In this document: piece by piece, positions 61,228 through 64,000 of the stretch
Numbering within the stretch: position 1 is the stretch's first letter
Layout: each line of letters starts with the position of its first letter
Source of the DNA: Nageia nagi
Lineage: Eukaryota; Pinophyta
NCBI GenBank assembly: GCA_050084985.1
Contig: JBITNC010000001.1
Coordinates: forward strand, 150,350,001 to 150,414,000
Direction of reading: 5' to 3'
DNA: 64,000 nucleotides
Made by a program: the position numbers and the translations under genes
The notes under the pieces: model-generated
What the model was told of the DNA's origin: nothing
The model's database searches: none
Seen by the model: the letters and a program-made list of their open reading frames with translations, nothing else

Positions 61228-62065
61228 TGTTGAGTGTTTATGCTACCAGTGTAGTTGTCTTAAATGAATTAAAATTATTTGCACCTTATGAACATTTTTC
61301 TGGCAGCCAACTAACAAATGGCTTGACCTTCTTGTTTGCTGGAATCTCTTTTTGGATTCCTTATTTTCTCGTAGATCTACTATGTTCATTTGTGAACACG
61401 AGTATGATTAATTTCGTTTTTATATTATCCTAATATGTATTAGAATTTCAAAAGTGAATGATATTTGGTAAAATCTTCTAGAGAAAAATTTACTTGCAAG
61501 CGAAAACAAATTATGAAAGACATTTTGGAGTTTGTTTTGCTAAAGTACATAGTTGTTATAAATCATAGATAGCACTCGTTTTTTAAGTTAGAAAAATCTT
61601 TATTAAATCCTTGACAACATGCATGATAAAAAGTAAACTATAGAAGTAGAACATGTGATTATTTTTCTGTGGGGGATGCCTTTTGAGAAGTTTCTATGCT
61701 CTGTAGAAATTTGACAGGAAGTCCCCAAAATCAATTGACCGCTATCTGCCCATCCAACTAGCAATATTACAGTGAAACATACACTAAACCAAAATTTTTG
61801 TATACACCATTACAATAATGAAGATAACATCAAGAGAACTCTCTAATATGTAAGAAAATAATGCTTTGATAACAATTAAGAAGTTAATATGAAGAGGAGC
61901 TGAAGAGAAGGAGCAGAAGCAGAAGCAAATTAGTAGTGAAGGAGTAATGGTGAAGCTGTAGAAGTGAAGCACTGGTTGAAGAATCAAAAGTGAAGTACTG
62001 TTTTTTCTTTTATTACTTCGCATAAGGCCATCTAAAGGCATATAATCTTGAAGAGCATAGGTGCA
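61228..62065. other. 3' flank of the PAT gene
   Basis: Would hold the 3' untranslated region. I see no strong AATAAA near the stop. No other feature. Confidence 0.4.
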
Positions 62066-62231
62066 ACCCTAGTTAAAAATATCTTGATCTAATGGAGAAA
62101 TATCAAGCAAAATTTGCACAAATCACTCTAGTGGTGCATATAAGGACTACCCTAGTTAAAAATCACTTGATCGAATGGAGAAATATCAAGCAAAATTTGC
62201 GCAAATCACTCTAGTGGTGCAAATAAGGACT
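62066..62231 (+). repeat. 83-bp tandem duplication before the LINE
   Basis: Two units of 83 bp starting ACCCTAGTTAAAAAT at 62,066 and 62,149 and ending near AAGGACT. They differ at a handful of sites. They lie just upstream of LINE ORF1 and may belong to its 5' untranslated region. Confidence 0.85.
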
Positions 62232-62285
62232 GATCTCACATCACAACGAGTCTCCCTATTATGCAATAATTAAAGTATTGGAAAA

Positions 62286-63381
62286 TTTAATGGATTATGG
62301 CCTGGGGAAAGTGGTATGAAAAGATGGATTGATATCAAATGGAAGCCTACAGGAGGGTTTAGCATATCCCTTCTTCTGAAAGGTTTTTTATGGTAATTTT
62401 TGACTCAAGGGAAGAAACAGAAAGAGTCTTTGGAAGAGGTCCATGGTTTATGGGTAGAGCAGGTCTCTTCATGATGAGATGGTATGAGGGATTTATACAC
62501 AAAGTGTGAAACTATCAATAGTTCCTATTTGGATAAGGATGTATGGACTGCCAATATAATTTTGGGAGATAAACACATTTCAAGCAATTGACAACACGTT
62601 AGGAACTGTTTTGGACGTCACAGACACTACACGTATAAAGGATGGTGCCCTCGCAATCTATGCCAGAATACAGTGTTTTGATAGATCTAGATAATCGTTT
62701 GCTTAAGGTTATTGCTCTTAATTATGGAGATACAAACTTGGAATAAGATCTTAGACTATGAAAAATAGCCTTTAGATGTAGGTACTTCCAAAGGTGGGAC
62801 ATATTGAAAGGAATTGTCCATTGAAAAGCATAGGAGAAAAACTTGAAGAAACCAGGGCTTGGAACAAAAGGAAAGATCATGACGAAAATAGGTTTATGAA
62901 ACCAAAGAACACAGCCAAACCGGTGCAAAAATGGAGGCATATTGACAGGGCATGTGTAAGTAACAAAAAGTCCTTTGTAGTTTTGTTCGATGAAACAAGG
63001 ATTAAGCAAGACCTATTAGACCATGAGAAAAGAATTAAAAACTTGACTCATCCTGAAAAAAGGGTCTTTTATGAAGAGTTTCACTCCCAAAAGAGACCTC
63101 AAGAGAAAAATCCTACAAAGCCTGTGATTGATCCTGAATTATCATCAACTAATGACTCTATAGATTCCAGTCCTATTGCATGTACATATAAGGAAGAACT
63201 ATCACAAAGGAATAAGCAATTGTTGGTTTGTTTTAAATACGTCTGTCAAGAGAAAAGCAAATTAGAAAATGAACTTAGTAAGGAGACTGATTTTATGGCT
63301 CAATTAATAAAGATAGATTATGCAGATGAATTTAGAAGGATTCTAAGGAATATAATTATGAAGATTATTCCTGAATCCTAA
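62286..63381 (+). pseudogene. LINE ORF1 (DUF4283-like and zinc knuckle)
   Basis: From 62,310 the frames give GMKRWIDIKWKPTGGFSISL, then after a frame change VIFDSREETERVFGRGPWFM and GRAGLFMMRWYEGF, the DUF4283 pattern that ends with a P-W-F-x-G-R-A-G-L motif. The next part (VPIWIRMYGLP-like, near 62,545) fits the same domain. A zinc knuckle follows near 62,770-62,815 as FRCRYF, then a frame change and VGHIERNCPL; its second Cys is Phe. The last segment is an uninterrupted Lys/Glu-rich frame to the TAA at 63,379, ending with a coiled-coil-like stretch (LSQRNKQLLVCFKYVCQEKS). Confidence 0.65.
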
Positions 63382-63549
63382 CAATGGGAGAGGAAGAAGA
63401 GGTAGGCCTTCAAAATCACATGTTAGGGCAAGAGAAGAAAAAGCTAGCATAAAAGAGCTTCTCATTAAAAAAATCATTGAGCTTCTAATGAGAAAAATCA
63501 ATGGTAAAAGTGGAGAGTTGGATGGGTTGCCAAATGAAACCTTGGCATA

Positions 63550-64000
63550 ATGATTTTATGGAATATGCAGGGTATTAATATCCCAGCAAAGCAAAGGTGT
63601 ATAAAGGAGAAACTAGATATTATCTGCATTCAAGAAACTAAAATATCAAAAGATGAAATTGGAAAGATAGTACAGAATGTATGAGCATAATGTGAACTGG
63701 AAGCGATGGATTTGGAAGGGGAATCAGAAGGCCTACTGACCTGCTGGAACCCAACATGAGTAAACTGTTAAAACATTCAAACAACAAGATCATGACTAGC
63801 TATGAAAGTGGGTTGCTTCTTTACAAATTTAGGTTTTATCATTGTCAATGTGTATGGTCCTTCCACACAAAAGGAAGAATGGTTGTATGGAATGAGATTG
63901 AGATAGTTATTAGGAGAATTTATCTACAAACTCAATATATGATAATTGGGGGTTTTAACACAATTACAAACTTTGATGAGAAGTTTGGAGGATTAAGAAC
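63550..64000 (+). pseudogene. LINE ORF2 start, endonuclease domain
   Basis: The frame reads MILWNMQGINIPAKQRCIKE (near 63,550), DIICIQETKISKDEIGKI, then with stops IIVNVYGPSTQKEEW (near 63,835). The N-M-Q-G, Q-E-T-K and V-Y-G-P words are the first motifs of APE-type endonucleases. The domain runs into the window edge before the GDFN motif. Confidence 0.7.

Larger units (their letters stand above)
62286..64000 (+). mobile_element. LINE (L1-like), 5' part, runs off the window
   Basis: ORF1 remnant, then ORF2 start, both on the plus strand, in the normal order of plant L1-like elements. The reverse transcriptase lies beyond the right edge. Several stops and frame changes show that it is dead. 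Confidence 0.7.

Overview
The window looks like nuclear DNA from a seed plant, most likely a conifer or other gymnosperm. That is inference from three things: one ordinary plant gene stretched over about 34 kb by multi-kilobase introns, old nested LTR retrotransposons of Tat/Gypsy and Copia type, and many decayed hAT, CACTA and LINE remnants. There are no bacterial operons, no CRISPR array and no rRNA or tRNA gene that I can support.

Left part (1-25,950): a stack of nested mobile elements. The outermost layer is a CACTA (En/Spm) element whose transposase tail (DUF4218- and DUF4216-like) fills about 1-1,475 and whose subterminal repeats follow. A minus-strand LINE-type insertion (2,141-5,016, 10-bp target duplication) interrupts these repeats. 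A Ty3/Gypsy element of the Tat lineage (5,898-25,243, 1,778-bp LTRs, GTTAC duplication) interrupts them again. Inside it, 29 bp past its 5' LTR, sits a younger Copia element (7,705-13,602, 459-bp LTRs differing at 6 sites, GCTCA duplication). Without the Copia the Gypsy is about 13.4 kb. It carries an archaeal-type RNase H upstream of its reverse transcriptase and a 3.8-kb unidentified sense-strand ORF between pol and the 3' LTR. The Copia carries seven tandem hairpins whose stems are kept by compensatory changes.

Right part (about 26,400-61,227): one host gene on the plus strand, a DHHC-type protein S-acyltransferase of the plant PAT8-like group. Five exons join in phase 0 into a 437-residue protein with four membrane segments, DPG, DHHC and TTxE motifs. 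Its four introns (6.6, 3.2, 12.1 and 10.6 kb) hold TE debris: three hAT copies, all antisense to the gene, one inserted into the coding part of another; LINE 3' ends; a gag-like remnant; MITE-like hairpins; a probable non-autonomous LTR element; and a 28-bp near-perfect inverted repeat that resembles a small-RNA precursor.

Right end (62,066-64,000): a plus-strand LINE with ORF1 (DUF4283-like domain plus zinc knuckle) and the start of its endonuclease, running off the edge.

The transposon genes are essentially all broken; many stops fit C-to-T or G-to-A decay. The acyltransferase is the only gene here that looks functional.
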